64,000 nt of DNA from CBDDEH01 sp965226865 (GCA_965226865.1 CBDDEH010000004.1:496001-560000); one strand, 5' to 3'. Shown: positions 24,263 through 33,818, counted from the stretch's first letter. The notes: generated from the letters alone by a model not told the origin. A program made the numbers and translations.

Positions 24263-25654
24263 ATGGGAGACACCAACAACATGACCTACGCTCAGGCGAT
24301 CGGCTCCTTTGCGGCCGACCTGTCCTTTGAAGACATACCCCCCAGCGTGCACCTCAGCGCCAAGCATAGGGTGCTGGACATCCTGGGATTGTGTCTCGTC
24401 ACCTCGCCTATGGACTTTGCCGAACCGGCTTTGAACGTCGCGCGGTCTGCGGGGGGCACCCCCGAAAGCACCGTCATCGGTATAGGTGACAAACTTCCGG
24501 CGTCTTCCGCCGCGCTGGTAAATGGTACTAATGCGCATGGCCTCGATTTCGACGACACCCACATGGCTACGGGTCTTCATCCCAGCGCCTGCATAGTACC
24601 CACCGCTCTGGCCATGGCTGAACGCCAGGGGTCCAGCGGGAGAGACGTGACGACCGCCGCAATCATAGGGTGGGAAACGCTGATCCGGATGGACTTGGTG
24701 GCGCCTGGAGGGTTCAACGCCCGAGGATTCCGGCCAACTGCTATTTTGAGTGCCATGGCGGCGACGCTTGTAGCGGGCAAACTGCTGGGGCTCTCCGGCG
24801 CCGAGATGGCTAGTGCCCTCGGGATAAACGGTAGTTTTGCGGCCGGGCTCAGAGAGTTCATGAATGCTGGGTCTTGGGCGGAAAAGCGGATTCAGCTCGG
24901 TTGGGCGGCGCAGAGCGGAATACTCGCTGCCCTCTTTGCCAAAGAGGGCATGACCGGCCCTCCCACCATACTCGAGGGCCAGTTCGGTCTGTATAAATCG
25001 CATCTTTCTGGCGAAGACTACGATCTAGACGTTCTCACAGAAGGGCTGGGTGAGGTCTGGGAGACTGCAAACATCAGTTTCAAACCCTATCCCGCATGTC
25101 ACTACAACCACGCGTTCATAGACTGCACCCAGGAGATTAAACGGGCCCACAACCTTCGTCCGGGGGACGTCGACCGGGTGCTTTGCCGGGTTGCTGCTCC
25201 GGTTATTCCGAGCGTTTGCGAGCCCTGGCAGGAGAAGCTAAATCCGCCCAACGATTACGACGCTAAATTCAGTCTCCCCTTCGCGATTGCAACCACATTG
25301 CTGAAGGATGAGGTTGTTGTGTCATCTTACACACCCGAAACGATCGTGGACCAAGAAATCTTGGCTCTGGCACAGAAGGTACAGTACGAAATCGATCCGG
25401 AAGCGCCGTTTCCACAGGCATTTCCAGGCTGGGTGGAAATTTACACCAGGGACGGCCGCAAACTGGAACACAAGATGGACGTCAACAGGGGCTCCCCCGC
25501 TTTCCCAATGGAAGATCAGGAGATCAAAGACAAATTCCGATCGAATGCCGGTATGGTCTTACAGTCGAGCAAAGTCGAAGAAATCATCGATAACGTCGAT
25601 AAGCTGGAAGGCCTGAACACAATTTCCGATCTAGTGGCACTTTGCAGTCCCTGA
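24263..25654 (+). CDS. MmgE/PrpD family protein (copy 1)
   Basis: A 463-residue MmgE/PrpD-family protein (2-methylcitrate dehydratase and cis-aconitate decarboxylase relatives). ALVNGTNAHGLDFDDTHMAT, HPSACIVPTALAMAER and FKPYPACHYNHAFIDC are the conserved helices and catalytic-region motifs. In environmental bacteria this family acts on diverse dicarboxylic or aromatic-derived acids, so the substrate is open. A close paralogue lies on the other strand at 27420-28793, on the far side of the ThDP enzyme. Confidence 0.88.
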   Translation: MGDTNNMTYAQAIGSFAADLSFEDIPPSVHLSAKHRVLDILGLCLVTSPMDFAEPALNVARSAGGTPESTVIGIGDKLPASSAALVNGTNAHGLDFDDTHMATGLHPSACIVPTALAMAERQGSSGRDVTTAAIIGWETLIRMDLVAPGGFNARGFRPTAILSAMAATLVAGKLLGLSGAEMASALGINGSFAAGLREFMNAGSWAEKRIQLGWAAQSGILAALFAKEGMTGPPTILEGQFGLYKSHLSGEDYDLDVLTEGLGEVWETANISFKPYPACHYNHAFIDCTQEIKRAHNLRPGDVDRVLCRVAAPVIPSVCEPWQEKLNPPNDYDAKFSLPFAIATTLLKDEVVVSSYTPETIVDQEILALAQKVQYEIDPEAPFPQAFPGWVEIYTRDGRKLEHKMDVNRGSPAFPMEDQEIKDKFRSNAGMVLQSSKVEEIIDNVDKLEGLNTISDLVALCSP

Positions 25655-25689
25655 TCCTACGCTGGATAGTCTCTTTGTGATCGATTTCC

Positions 25690-25718
25690 TTGTTGGCGGT
25701 CTTTTCGGAGTGTATGCT
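25690..25718 (+). promoter_or_regulatory. Possible promoter for the ThDP enzyme gene
   Basis: TTGTTG (25690-25695), 17 bases and TATGCT (25713-25718) lie 38 bases ahead of the start codon, with GGGAGGT as the ribosome site. Both hexamers deviate from consensus. Confidence 0.3.
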
Positions 25719-25756
25719 TACCACGAATCCATGCCTTAACCCCTGGGAGGTACCTC

Positions 25757-27412
25757 ATGGCTAGAATGAAAGGTGGCCAGGCAGTAGTTGAGTCCCTTAA
25801 AGCCAATGGAGTTGACCATGTCTTTGGTATAACGGCCGGCCACAATATGGATATTGTAGATGCCCTTTATCGTAACCAGGACTCTATTCGTTACGTGACG
25901 GTGCGTCGTGAGGTGGCCGCTGGGCACATGGCTGACGGCTACGCTCGGGCCAGTGGCAAACCAGGGGTGTGCCTGACCACTTCCGGTGCGGGGGCTGCAG
26001 ATACGGTGGCGTCGATAGGTGAGGCTTACTTCGCCGGCTCTCCCGTTCTCGAGATCACCGACAACGTGGAACTGGATCACGTCGATAGCGGGCAAGGGAT
26101 GTGCCATCAGCCTCAGGACCAGACGGGTATGTTTGGTTCCATTACCGAGTGGAGCGCACTGGTGAAGGAAGTTGAGGCGATTCCAGATTATGTAAATGAG
26201 GCTTTCCAGCGATTCAAGACCAAGCGGCCCCGACCTGTCTTGCTCGATTTCCCCGATGACATCCTGAACAATCAAGCGGACGTAGAGGTTGTTCCTCCCA
26301 TGGGCGTCACGGTCCCCCAGGGCGATCCGGCCTTGGTGGAGAAGGTCGTTGAGGCCCTGGTCAATGCGAAGCGGCCTGTCATCTGGGTAGGCGAAGAGAT
26401 ACTACAATGCGGTGGAACGGAGGAGGTCATCAAGCTGGCGGAAATCCTGGGAGCGCCTGTGGTGACCGCCGACGGTGGCAAGGGGGCCTTTCCCTACGAC
26501 CACCCTCTATCTCTTGGGCAAACCCTCAGCAAGGTCGTTTGGGGTACTAACCGAGTCGGCGACTTTACCGGCACGTGTGATGTAGGGCTGGTACTGGGTT
26601 CCAACCTGGCATACGGAACCAACCGGACTACTGATGTAAAGATGCCGGAGACCCTGATTCACGTTCTTCTGGACAAAGATCTCATAGGAAAGAACTATCC
26701 CACCGCGATGGCTATAGAGGCTAACTCGAAAGCCGTGCTTGGCCAGATCCTGGACCAGATAGATGGCCAAGATATTCATAAGGGAGATGGCTACCAACAC
26801 GAGATCGCGGAACTCAAAAGAGAGGTATACGAGGAGCTAAAACGCCAACAGCCCAACGAGCTATACACTTTGGAAGCGATACGAAGCGTTTTGCCTCGTA
26901 ATGCCATCACCTGCTGGGACCTGACTGTGGCAACGTTTAAAGCTGGCAGGGGTTTCCCAGTATACGAGCCTCGTACCTACATGTACCCCCATGGATGGAT
27001 GGGGCTGGGGTTCGGCTATCCAGCAGCTCTGGGCGCCAAGCTGGCCAACCCTGATTCTCCTGTGGTCTGTCTGACCGGTGACGGAGGATTCCAGTTCAAC
27101 ATGCAGGAGTTGGGCACCGCTGCCCAGCACGATATTCCAACCACGGTGGTGATCTTTAACGACAATGCCTGGGGAATATTGAAGGAGCGTCAGAAAGGGA
27201 TCGGAACAGATTTGGAAAGCTATGGTGGACGGGTTTACGGGACCGAGCTGACCAACCCGGATTTTGTAAAGATATTCGAGGCGTACGGCTTCGAGGGTAC
27301 CCGGGTGAATACGGCGGACGAGATGGCAAACGCCCTTGGCGCGGCCATTGGGTCCAACCGCACTCAACTCATCGAGGCATATACCCCCGACGGGTTCGCC
27401 AACTTCAAATAG
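25757..27412 (+). CDS. Thiamine-diphosphate enzyme, acetolactate synthase-like
   Basis: Three-domain ThDP enzyme of 551 residues. YVTVRREVAAGHMADGYAR contains the catalytic Glu, GKPGVCLTTSGAGAAD the substrate loop, and LTGDGGFQFNMQELGTAAQH with FNDNAWG the GDG...N cofactor motif. It differs from biosynthetic IlvB by lacking an adjacent small subunit, and belongs to the broad acetolactate synthase / benzoylformate decarboxylase-like group; the reaction is undetermined. It lies between two MmgE/PrpD genes, suggesting a catabolic route through 2-oxo acids. Confidence 0.9.
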   Translation: MARMKGGQAVVESLKANGVDHVFGITAGHNMDIVDALYRNQDSIRYVTVRREVAAGHMADGYARASGKPGVCLTTSGAGAADTVASIGEAYFAGSPVLEITDNVELDHVDSGQGMCHQPQDQTGMFGSITEWSALVKEVEAIPDYVNEAFQRFKTKRPRPVLLDFPDDILNNQADVEVVPPMGVTVPQGDPALVEKVVEALVNAKRPVIWVGEEILQCGGTEEVIKLAEILGAPVVTADGGKGAFPYDHPLSLGQTLSKVVWGTNRVGDFTGTCDVGLVLGSNLAYGTNRTTDVKMPETLIHVLLDKDLIGKNYPTAMAIEANSKAVLGQILDQIDGQDIHKGDGYQHEIAELKREVYEELKRQQPNELYTLEAIRSVLPRNAITCWDLTVATFKAGRGFPVYEPRTYMYPHGWMGLGFGYPAALGAKLANPDSPVVCLTGDGGFQFNMQELGTAAQHDIPTTVVIFNDNAWGILKERQKGIGTDLESYGGRVYGTELTNPDFVKIFEAYGFEGTRVNTADEMANALGAAIGSNRTQLIEAYTPDGFANFK

Positions 27413-27419
27413 CTTACAG

Positions 27420-28793
27420 CTATAGCTGGCACAGCCTCATTAGCTGAGAAACGTCGTCAAGTTCTTCCAGCCGGTCCACGGTGTTCAAGATCTCCTCGAC
27501 CCTCTCTTTAGGCAAGACCATCCCAGCATTACCCCGGAACTTGTCATGCAGTTCCTGCCAAGTCATGGGAAACTCGGGGGTGCCTCTGGTGATATCTTGC
27601 TTGTGCTCCAGCTTTCGCCCGTCTTTAGTCATGATTTCTACCCAGCCTGGGTAGGACTGAGGGAACGGTGCGTTCGGGTCGACGGTATGTTCCACTTTCT
27701 GGGCTATAGCCAGGATATCAGGGTCCGTGATCTTCTCTGGTAGAAAAGTCTCTACGGTTACTTTTTTGTCTACCAGCATTGCAGCTACCGCAAACTGGAG
27801 ACTGAACTTGGCCTCGTAGTCGTTGCGTGGCGGCACCTTGACAGACCGCGGTTCGCATATTGAACCGACGATCGGCTCGGCCACTCGAACCAGAACCTTG
27901 TCGATATTCTCTGGTTGGACTTCGTGTTTCAACTCGCTTGCGCAGTCGATGAAGGCGTGCATGAAATGGCAGGCAGGATACGGCTTGAAGCTGGTGTTTA
28001 AAGTCTCCCATACGTCCCCGAGGCCTTCTGTAATTCGCCCCAGATTGTAGTCTTCGCCGTTGAGATGTGACTTGTAAATTCCAAACTCGCCCTCCAGGAT
28101 AGTCGAGGGGCCGGTGAACCCCTGTTCTGCCAGGAGGGCAGCCGTTACTCCACTGTGAGCCGCCCAGCCTGAATGGACGCGTTTGGTGTCGAACAGACCG
28201 TCGGTTATGAACTCGTTCAGGCCGCTGGCGAAGCTGCCGCTGATTCCCATGGCTTGGGCGAGAGTACCGGGAGAAAGCCCCAGGAGCTTACCTGTTATTA
28301 GCGCGGCGGCAAATGTCCCACAAATGGCGGTGGGCCGAAACCCGTGGACCGTCAGGCGGCTTGGAGCTACGTCCCCAAGGCGGACGATAGCCTCCCAACC
28401 CGCGACTGCGGCCGTAATGACTTCCTTTCCGGTAGACCCTCTGCGTTCCCCAACAGCCAGCGCCGACGGCACGACGCAGGAGCTGCCATGGGTTGTACTA
28501 TTCGTATGGGTGTCATCAAAGTCGAGACTGTGGGCATGGGTCCCATTGATTAGGGCTGCGAGGGCCACTGGAAACTGGTCGTTAGTTCCTATGATAGAGC
28601 TTTCCGGCTTGCCGCCGATGGCCCGTGAGGCCCGCAGCATAGGCTGGGCGAAATCCATCTCACCCACTGGTAAGCAGGCACCGATGACGTCGAGGATTCT
28701 CAGCTTGGCGTTGCTGACGACTTCCCCAGGTATCTGCTCGTAGGACAGGTCTGAGACGAATGAAGACAGCGTTTCCGAGTAAGTTCTATTCAC
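27420..28793 (-). CDS. MmgE/PrpD family protein (copy 2)
   Basis: A 457-residue paralogue of copy 1, sharing for example LSYEQIPGEVVSNAKLRILD, HSLDFDDTHTNSTTHGSSC, FKPYPACHFMHAFIDCASEL and the FPMTWQELHDKFRGNAGMVL ending. It converges with the ThDP gene (seven-base gap) and is divergent from the oxidoreductase gene. The mirrored arrangement suggests a duplicated or paired function, perhaps on two isomers or successive substrates (inference). Confidence 0.88.
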   Translation of the reverse strand: MNRTYSETLSSFVSDLSYEQIPGEVVSNAKLRILDVIGACLPVGEMDFAQPMLRASRAIGGKPESSIIGTNDQFPVALAALINGTHAHSLDFDDTHTNSTTHGSSCVVPSALAVGERRGSTGKEVITAAVAGWEAIVRLGDVAPSRLTVHGFRPTAICGTFAAALITGKLLGLSPGTLAQAMGISGSFASGLNEFITDGLFDTKRVHSGWAAHSGVTAALLAEQGFTGPSTILEGEFGIYKSHLNGEDYNLGRITEGLGDVWETLNTSFKPYPACHFMHAFIDCASELKHEVQPENIDKVLVRVAEPIVGSICEPRSVKVPPRNDYEAKFSLQFAVAAMLVDKKVTVETFLPEKITDPDILAIAQKVEHTVDPNAPFPQSYPGWVEIMTKDGRKLEHKQDITRGTPEFPMTWQELHDKFRGNAGMVLPKERVEEILNTVDRLEELDDVSQLMRLCQL

Positions 28794-28887
28794 ATTTGCC
28801 CTCGCTTTGCGTACCGAGGTGCGTTAGAGTTAGGATGGTACTTCCTCACCAAGCCTCAGTCAAGAAATTGTCAAGGTTGGTTATCTA

Positions 28888-29991
28888 ATGGCCGGTAAGA
28901 AGATTCGAGTAGGCGTGATAGGGGCCAGTGCAAATTACGGATGGGCACGGGATGCCCATATGCCGGCGTTACTTGCATTGCCAGAGTTCGAGCTTTCAGC
29001 CGTCTGCACCGCCCATTCTGATACGGCCGCAGAGTCGCGCGAGCACTACGGTGCCCGGCTTGCCTTCGATAACTATCAGGAAATGGTCGAGCATCCCGAT
29101 ATCGATCTGGTATCCGTTAGTGTTAAAGCGCCGCTGCACTACCCCATCGTAATGGCGGCCTTGGAAGCCGGAAAGCACGTATATTGTGAATGGCCTCTAG
29201 GCGCAAACACAGCAGAGGCCGAAGAGATGGCAGCCCTGGCAGACCGAGCAGGAGTCCACCATATGGTTGGTTTGCAGGCCCAGTGCGACCCATCCTTGAT
29301 GCGGTTACGAGAGCTGGTTGGAGAGGGCTACATTGGAGAAGTACTGGCTTGCGGAATGACCATGTCCATGGCCGGGATTCTGCGCCAACGGGATTCCAAT
29401 AGCGCTTGGATGGCCGGTCGCGAGCAAGGCGCCCACACCCTCTCCATTTCAACTGGCCACGCCATTGACGTTCTTTGTTTTTGTTTGGGTGAATTTACGG
29501 AGCTATCGGGGTTGGTATCGACCCAGGTTAAACAGTGGAAAACGACAGAGCAAGGGACAGTGAGAGTGACAGGTCCGGATAACGTATCGGTACACGGTGT
29601 CCTGGCCTCCGGAGTTGTTGCGTCTGTGCATGTTGTCACTATTCCATGGCATGCCAGTGGATGGAAGATGGAGGTCTATGGGAGAGAGGGTACGTTGGTC
29701 GCTTTTTCAGATCGAATGGTTCAATACGTTCCGACAAAGCTTATGGGTGGACGGGGTGAGGCCGCAAGTCTTGAGGAGCTCGGCGTACCAGATCGGTTGA
29801 CCTGGATACCAGGAACGCTCCCCAGCGGTTTCCCATTTTCCGTAGCCCAGATGTTCCGCCGGCTAGGAAACGCCATAGAAGAGGGTGGGAATGCGCAGCC
29901 CGATTTTCAGCATGGGGTTAAAGGGCACCGCCTGCTTGAGTCCATCCAGAGTTCGTCTGACCAGGGCAGCAAAACAATAAAGGTTTCATAA
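28888..29991 (+). CDS. Gfo/Idh/MocA family oxidoreductase
   Basis: NAD(P)-dependent dehydrogenase of 367 residues. RVGVIGASANYGWARDAHMP is the Rossmann loop, VSVSVKAPLHYPIVMAALEA and AGKHVYCEWPLG carry the conserved Lys-Pro-like catalytic region in a variant form (EWPLG in place of EKPL), so the usual catalytic Lys is replaced by Trp; this may affect activity. The later LSISTGHAIDVLCFCLGEF fits the second domain. Substrate unknown. ATG 28888 lies 95 bases from the divergent PrpD-like gene. Confidence 0.85.
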   Translation: MAGKKIRVGVIGASANYGWARDAHMPALLALPEFELSAVCTAHSDTAAESREHYGARLAFDNYQEMVEHPDIDLVSVSVKAPLHYPIVMAALEAGKHVYCEWPLGANTAEAEEMAALADRAGVHHMVGLQAQCDPSLMRLRELVGEGYIGEVLACGMTMSMAGILRQRDSNSAWMAGREQGAHTLSISTGHAIDVLCFCLGEFTELSGLVSTQVKQWKTTEQGTVRVTGPDNVSVHGVLASGVVASVHVVTIPWHASGWKMEVYGREGTLVAFSDRMVQYVPTKLMGGRGEAASLEELGVPDRLTWIPGTLPSGFPFSVAQMFRRLGNAIEEGGNAQPDFQHGVKGHRLLESIQSSSDQGSKTIKVS

Positions 29992-30028
29992 CCCGCTACC
30001 AGTAGCTTCGTTGACAGTGAAACTGCTG

Positions 30029-30202
30029 TCAGTTTAGATCGTATACCCGGCTCGCGTTGCCGCCAACTATCTTTGACTTCTCATCCTCGGTGCAGTCAGC
30101 CAGGATATCCTCGAGAATCTCTTGGCTCCTAGGGAAGGTGGACTCGTGATGGGGGTAGTCCGAACCCCACTGCAAAGAGTCGACTCCAATTACGTCCCGG
30201 AG
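30029..30202 (-). pseudogene. Amidohydrolase C-terminal stump
   Basis: Fifty-seven residues ending at 30029: LRDVIGVDSLQWGSDYPHHE then STFPRSQEILEDILADCTED. This is the C-terminal end of an amidohydrolase-2 (TIM-barrel hydrolase or decarboxylase) with the WGSDYPHHES metal-site strand. The frame is cut at the IS1380 left end at 30203, and the missing N-terminus is not found on the other side of the element. It probably belonged to the adjacent catabolic cluster. Confidence 0.75.
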
Positions 30203-31918
30203 CCTTAGCCCGAATCCACCGAAGGACACTGATGGACGGCGTGAGGACAGCGGAAGGGGGTGGGTGAGGGAGCTACAGGGGAGATGGCCTGGGGTCTTGG
30301 GGTAGATGGGAGGCCGGAGGACGGTCTTCAGTCGCCGCACAGGGCCCCTAAGGCCCTATGCGGGAGTTGCGATGCGCGGGATGGCGAGAGGATACGCAGC
30401 AGGGGACTCTCGCGACCGGGGTGGCGCGAGATTGCGGGGACGTTGGGTCAGTTGCAGGCTGGCCGTCAGGCCGGGAACGGAATGGCTTGCAGCCGGGCCA
30501 AGGCGCGACTGAACTGGGTTTCCCAGGGCCAGCGCCGGGGGAGATGCAAAGTGAGGCGGCGCGCCGAGCGGGTGATCCGTCCCACCAGAGCGAAGACCCG
30601 CCGCCTGAGGGTCTTGGTGATCACGGTCCGCTCGCCCAGACCAATCCGCGCCGTCCAGCGGGCCAGGTTATGCGCCATCACCTGTACCGCCAGCCAGGCG
30701 CCGTTGGCGGCGAAGCGCCCCGACGGCATGTGGTTCAGCCCGACGCCGTACTTGAGGTCGCGTATGGCGTTCTCGACCTCGGCGTGGCGGCGATGATCGG
30801 CCTCCAGTTCGAGCAACTCCCCGTCCCGGTCGGTGATGAAGCCGTGATAGCTGTATTTGGCGAAGAGGGCGAGCTGGGAACCGGGTGTCGGCTTCACCCG
30901 CCGGACAATGAGCCGCGCCGGCGGGGCGTCCGGCTTGGTCTGGAACGGGGTGTAAGTCGTCTCGGCGACATCGGCGGCGCCGTCCATCCAGTGGGGAATG
31001 GGAGTCCAGTCCTCCTCTGGTATCGCCTCGATCAGGTCCCGCAGGCTGGCGCGCTGGCGGATGGTGATGGAGAAGCGGACATCCATTTCCCGGCAGGCGG
31101 CAACGACAGTGTGGGCGTAGAAGCCGCTGTCGGCCCGCACCGTGAGTTGTCCCCTGGCCCCGCCGTAGCGCACCCGTCCCACCGTCTCACGCAGGAAGTG
31201 GGCGGCGCCACGGGCGGTGTTGGCCCGGCCCTCGCGCAGCCGGGACATCAGCACGTCTCCGGTGCCGGCGGCGGTGGCCAGCAGCGGGTGGTAGCCGCGG
31301 GCGCCGGTATAGCCGTGGTGGCGGGCGCCCTCCTTGGCCAGTCCGTAGGTCTCGCAGATGGTGGAATCGAGGTCGATGGTGAACGGCGCGTCGCCGGGTC
31401 CCGCCCCGGCCTGCCAGGCCCGGGCCAGCAACTCGCGGCTCACCCGGTCCAGTTGACGGACGTGGCCCCACCGGAAGCTGCGCAGGAAGGTCCCCAGGGT
31501 GGATGGCGCCTTGACCACGCAGCCTAGAACACCGACCGTCCCACCAGCGCGCAGCGCATCGGCGTCGTCGATGCAGTCGCCGCCTGCCAGCGCGGAAGCG
31601 ACCAGCGTCAGCATCTTGTCCCCGTGTTCGCCCGTCCCGGCGCTCCGCCGAGGTCGAGGTGCTGGCCGGACGAGTTCGGGCAGGCCGAGGTGCCGGGCCA
31701 GGGTGGCCGGAAGGAGCAGCCCGGCATTGGCCACCAGGCGATGGTCGTCAAAGAGGATGCGGATACGGTCGGGGTGGTTGCGTGGCAGCATCTATTGGGT
31801 GCTCCTTTTCCGGGGTTGGGTTCCTGTTTCAAACCCATTATCCCAGATTCAGAGGAGCACCCTCTAGCTTCTTCAAGGCCTGTCCCCAAGGCCGTCCTTC
31901 GGTGGATTCGGGCTAAGG
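30203..31918 (-). mobile_element. IS1380-family insertion sequence
   Basis: Ends are 25-bp perfect inverted repeats (30203-30227 and 31894-31918) starting CCTTAGCCCGAATCC on each side. The 1716-bp length and transposase fit IS1380. Flanking four-base sequences (GGAG, TGCA) do not match, and the genes on the two sides are unrelated. Confidence 0.85.
30466..31791 (-). CDS. IS1380-family transposase
   Basis: Intact 441-residue DDE transposase. FTIDLDSTICETYG and LTVRADSGFYAHTVV hold the two Asp, and HAEVENAIRDLKYGVGLNHM the Glu of the catalytic triad. Its GC content is clearly higher than that of the neighbouring stumps, consistent with recent arrival. The gene lies entirely between the inverted repeats. 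Confidence 0.92.
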   Translation of the reverse strand: MLPRNHPDRIRILFDDHRLVANAGLLLPATLARHLGLPELVRPAPRPRRSAGTGEHGDKMLTLVASALAGGDCIDDADALRAGGTVGVLGCVVKAPSTLGTFLRSFRWGHVRQLDRVSRELLARAWQAGAGPGDAPFTIDLDSTICETYGLAKEGARHHGYTGARGYHPLLATAAGTGDVLMSRLREGRANTARGAAHFLRETVGRVRYGGARGQLTVRADSGFYAHTVVAACREMDVRFSITIRQRASLRDLIEAIPEEDWTPIPHWMDGAADVAETTYTPFQTKPDAPPARLIVRRVKPTPGSQLALFAKYSYHGFITDRDGELLELEADHRRHAEVENAIRDLKYGVGLNHMPSGRFAANGAWLAVQVMAHNLARWTARIGLGERTVITKTLRRRVFALVGRITRSARRLTLHLPRRWPWETQFSRALARLQAIPFPA

Positions 31919-31920
31919 TG

Positions 31921-32535
31921 CATGGCTCGGTCGATTGGTATGACAGAAGACCGTATGATGACTACATGTCGGAGCAAGGACAGTACTACGACAAAGTGCT
32001 CCAACCGCAGGATCCGATCTTCGGACCAAACCCCAGAGTGAGAGCCGAACCACTATCACGAGGCCGTACTGACGAAGAGATGGGTAAGAGAATCATTCCC
32101 AGGGTGGTCAGGGTTCCCGACTATGGGGAATTGCTTTATGTGCGGGATGAACTGAACAGAGGGTTCGTGGTGCCGTTCATGCTGCCTCTGGTACATGACA
32201 AAATACTGGGCCATGAACCAGTGTTGGACTTTTGGTGGAGTCTCCAGAGAATAGTAGGTCACGAAACCTCAGGCATCACGATGATAGGCTACTCAATGCC
32301 AAAACACGACCAATACGCTTACGAAGCGATAAGCACTATTTTCATGGAATACCAAAAGCTGTACGACGCCAAAGCGACGTTCATGTTCGAGCATACCCGA
32401 AAACCAATCCAAATCATCAACAAAGCAGAGAGTGCTCAAGGGATCATAGAAGATCTACCATTCATGGAATCCAGCAAATTGCGCATGTGGCAAGGAGGGT
32501 TTTCTCCACAATCGGTAACGTGGGCGTTCGGCTAG
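31921..32535 (+). pseudogene. SIR2-like protein, C-terminal fragment
   Basis: An open frame emerging from the IS1380 right end reads HGSVDWYDRRPYDDYMSEQG, later DELNRGFVVPFMLPLVHDKI and SGITMIGYSMPKHDQYAYEA. The HGSxxW and IGYSMPxxDxY motifs are those of SIR2-like (NAD-binding) proteins, a fold used by several phage-defence NADases as well as by deacylases. The N-terminal half with the NAD loop is missing and no start codon belongs to it. The stop at 32533 appears natural. No partner gene (HerA, Argonaute or TIR) is visible. Confidence 0.6.
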
Positions 32536-32602
32536 TAGCCAAACCAACTCCGTCTCTCTCCAAACCTGCAAAAATCGTGAACCACTCAAGTGGACCCCAT
32601 CA

Positions 32603-33652
32603 TCAGGACAGCGGTGAGGCTAAAATAAGAGAGTCTACCGCTGGGGTGTCTCGTAAACCTTCATCCGATGGTAAGGCTCGTGGAAGTTCCAGTAAACACC
32701 TTTGTGGGCTCACTGCATGGAACACCTGACCCGGTGACCGATAGCCCAGGGCTTGATGGGGCCGCTCTTGGTTGTAGAAGGCCAGATAAGCCCCAATCCC
32801 CTTTCTGGCCTCAGTCCCATTTTGGTATGCCTTCAGGTACACCTCCTCGTACTTGATGCTGCGCCACAGCCGTTCCACGAAGACGTTGTCCATGCACCGG
32901 CCCCTGCCGTCCATGCTCACTTGAACGCCTTGCGCCAGCAGCATGCTGGTGAAGGCCTCGCTGGTGAACTGGCTGCCCTGGTCGGTGTTGAAGATCTGTG
33001 GCCGACCCTTGCTCAAGGCCTCTTCCAGAGCCGCAACACAGAAGTCTACCTCCAGGGTGTTGGACAGCCGCCAGGCCAGCACGTAGCGGCTGTGCCAGTC
33101 CATGATGGCCACCAAGTAGAGGAAACCCCGAGCCATGGGTATGTAGGTGATGTCGGTGGCCCACACCTGGTTGACCCGGTTGATCTCCAGCCCCCTGAGC
33201 AAGTACGGATAGACCTTATGCCCTGGGTTTGGCTTGCTGGTGTTGGGACGCCGGTAGATGGCCTCCAGGCCTATCAGCTGCATCAGCCGGCGGACCCGCT
33301 TGCGGTTGACCTGGTGTCCGTGATTTCTGAGCCAGGCAGTCATCCTTCTGGAGCCGTAGAAAGGTGTCTTCAGGTACTGTTGGTCTATGAGGGCCATCAA
33401 CTCCATGTCCTCGGCGCCGGCCTCGGTTGGCAGGTAGTACAACGCGGAGCGGCTGATACCCAGCAAGGCGCACTGGCGCACCAGAGACAGCTTCGGTTCT
33501 TCTCGGTCAATCATGGCCCGGCGTTGGGACCGGCTCACAACCCGAAGCTCCGTGACAAAAATCCCGTTCCACCTTGAGCTGCCCAATCTGTTGGTAGAGC
33601 TGGGCAGTGAGGACCTCTTGGTCCTTCTCCTGACGTCCAGCACCATTTTCAA
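32603..33652 (-). CDS. IS3-family transposase OrfB
   Basis: Catalytic DDE integrase-fold protein. The conserved part starts near MIDREEPKLSLVRQCALLGI, then WATDITYIPMARGFLYLVAI (first Asp), FNTDQGSQFTSEAF (second Asp) and FVERLWRSIKYEEVYL (Glu). The last 30 residues after GYRSPGQVFH are extra. It would be made by frameshifting from OrfA; see the finding on the shortened T run. Expression from its own start at a downstream Met is possible. Confidence 0.88.
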   Translation of the reverse strand: MKMVLDVRRRTKRSSLPSSTNRLGSSRWNGIFVTELRVVSRSQRRAMIDREEPKLSLVRQCALLGISRSALYYLPTEAGAEDMELMALIDQQYLKTPFYGSRRMTAWLRNHGHQVNRKRVRRLMQLIGLEAIYRRPNTSKPNPGHKVYPYLLRGLEINRVNQVWATDITYIPMARGFLYLVAIMDWHSRYVLAWRLSNTLEVDFCVAALEEALSKGRPQIFNTDQGSQFTSEAFTSMLLAQGVQVSMDGRGRCMDNVFVERLWRSIKYEEVYLKAYQNGTEARKGIGAYLAFYNQERPHQALGYRSPGQVFHAVSPQRCLLELPRALPSDEGLRDTPAVDSLILASPLS

Positions 33653-33818
33653 AGAGGTGCGGCGCCCCCTGAGTCAAGGCCTTCTTCCAGGCATGGATCT
33701 GGCTCGGGTGGACTTCAAACCGGCTGGCCAGCTCTGCAATGGTGTGCTCCCCTTGGAGCGCGGCCAAAGCCACTTTGGCCTTGAAGACTGGGCTGTGCTT
33801 CTTACGTGTTTGCTTCAT
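33507..33818 (-). CDS. IS3-family OrfA
   Basis: HTH protein binding the IS ends: MKQTRKKHSPVFKAKVALAA then HTIAELASRFEVHPSQIHAW and KALTQGAPHLFENG, followed by the leucine-zipper region. The C-terminus after VERDF reads HGASGCEPVPTPGHD, unlike the sister copy (ENDFLEAALTKAG), and is probably the result of a one-base loss in the T run that normally serves as frameshift site. Confidence 0.8.
   Translation of the reverse strand: MKQTRKKHSPVFKAKVALAALQGEHTIAELASRFEVHPSQIHAWKKALTQGAPHLFENGAGRQEKDQEVLTAQLYQQIGQLKVERDFCHGASGCEPVPTPGHD

Noticed and set aside
30260..31527. Long plus-strand open frames opposite the IS1380 transposase
   Set aside because: High GC keeps antisense frames open; their products are Gly/Arg/Pro-rich and match nothing, while the minus strand has an intact DDE transposase.
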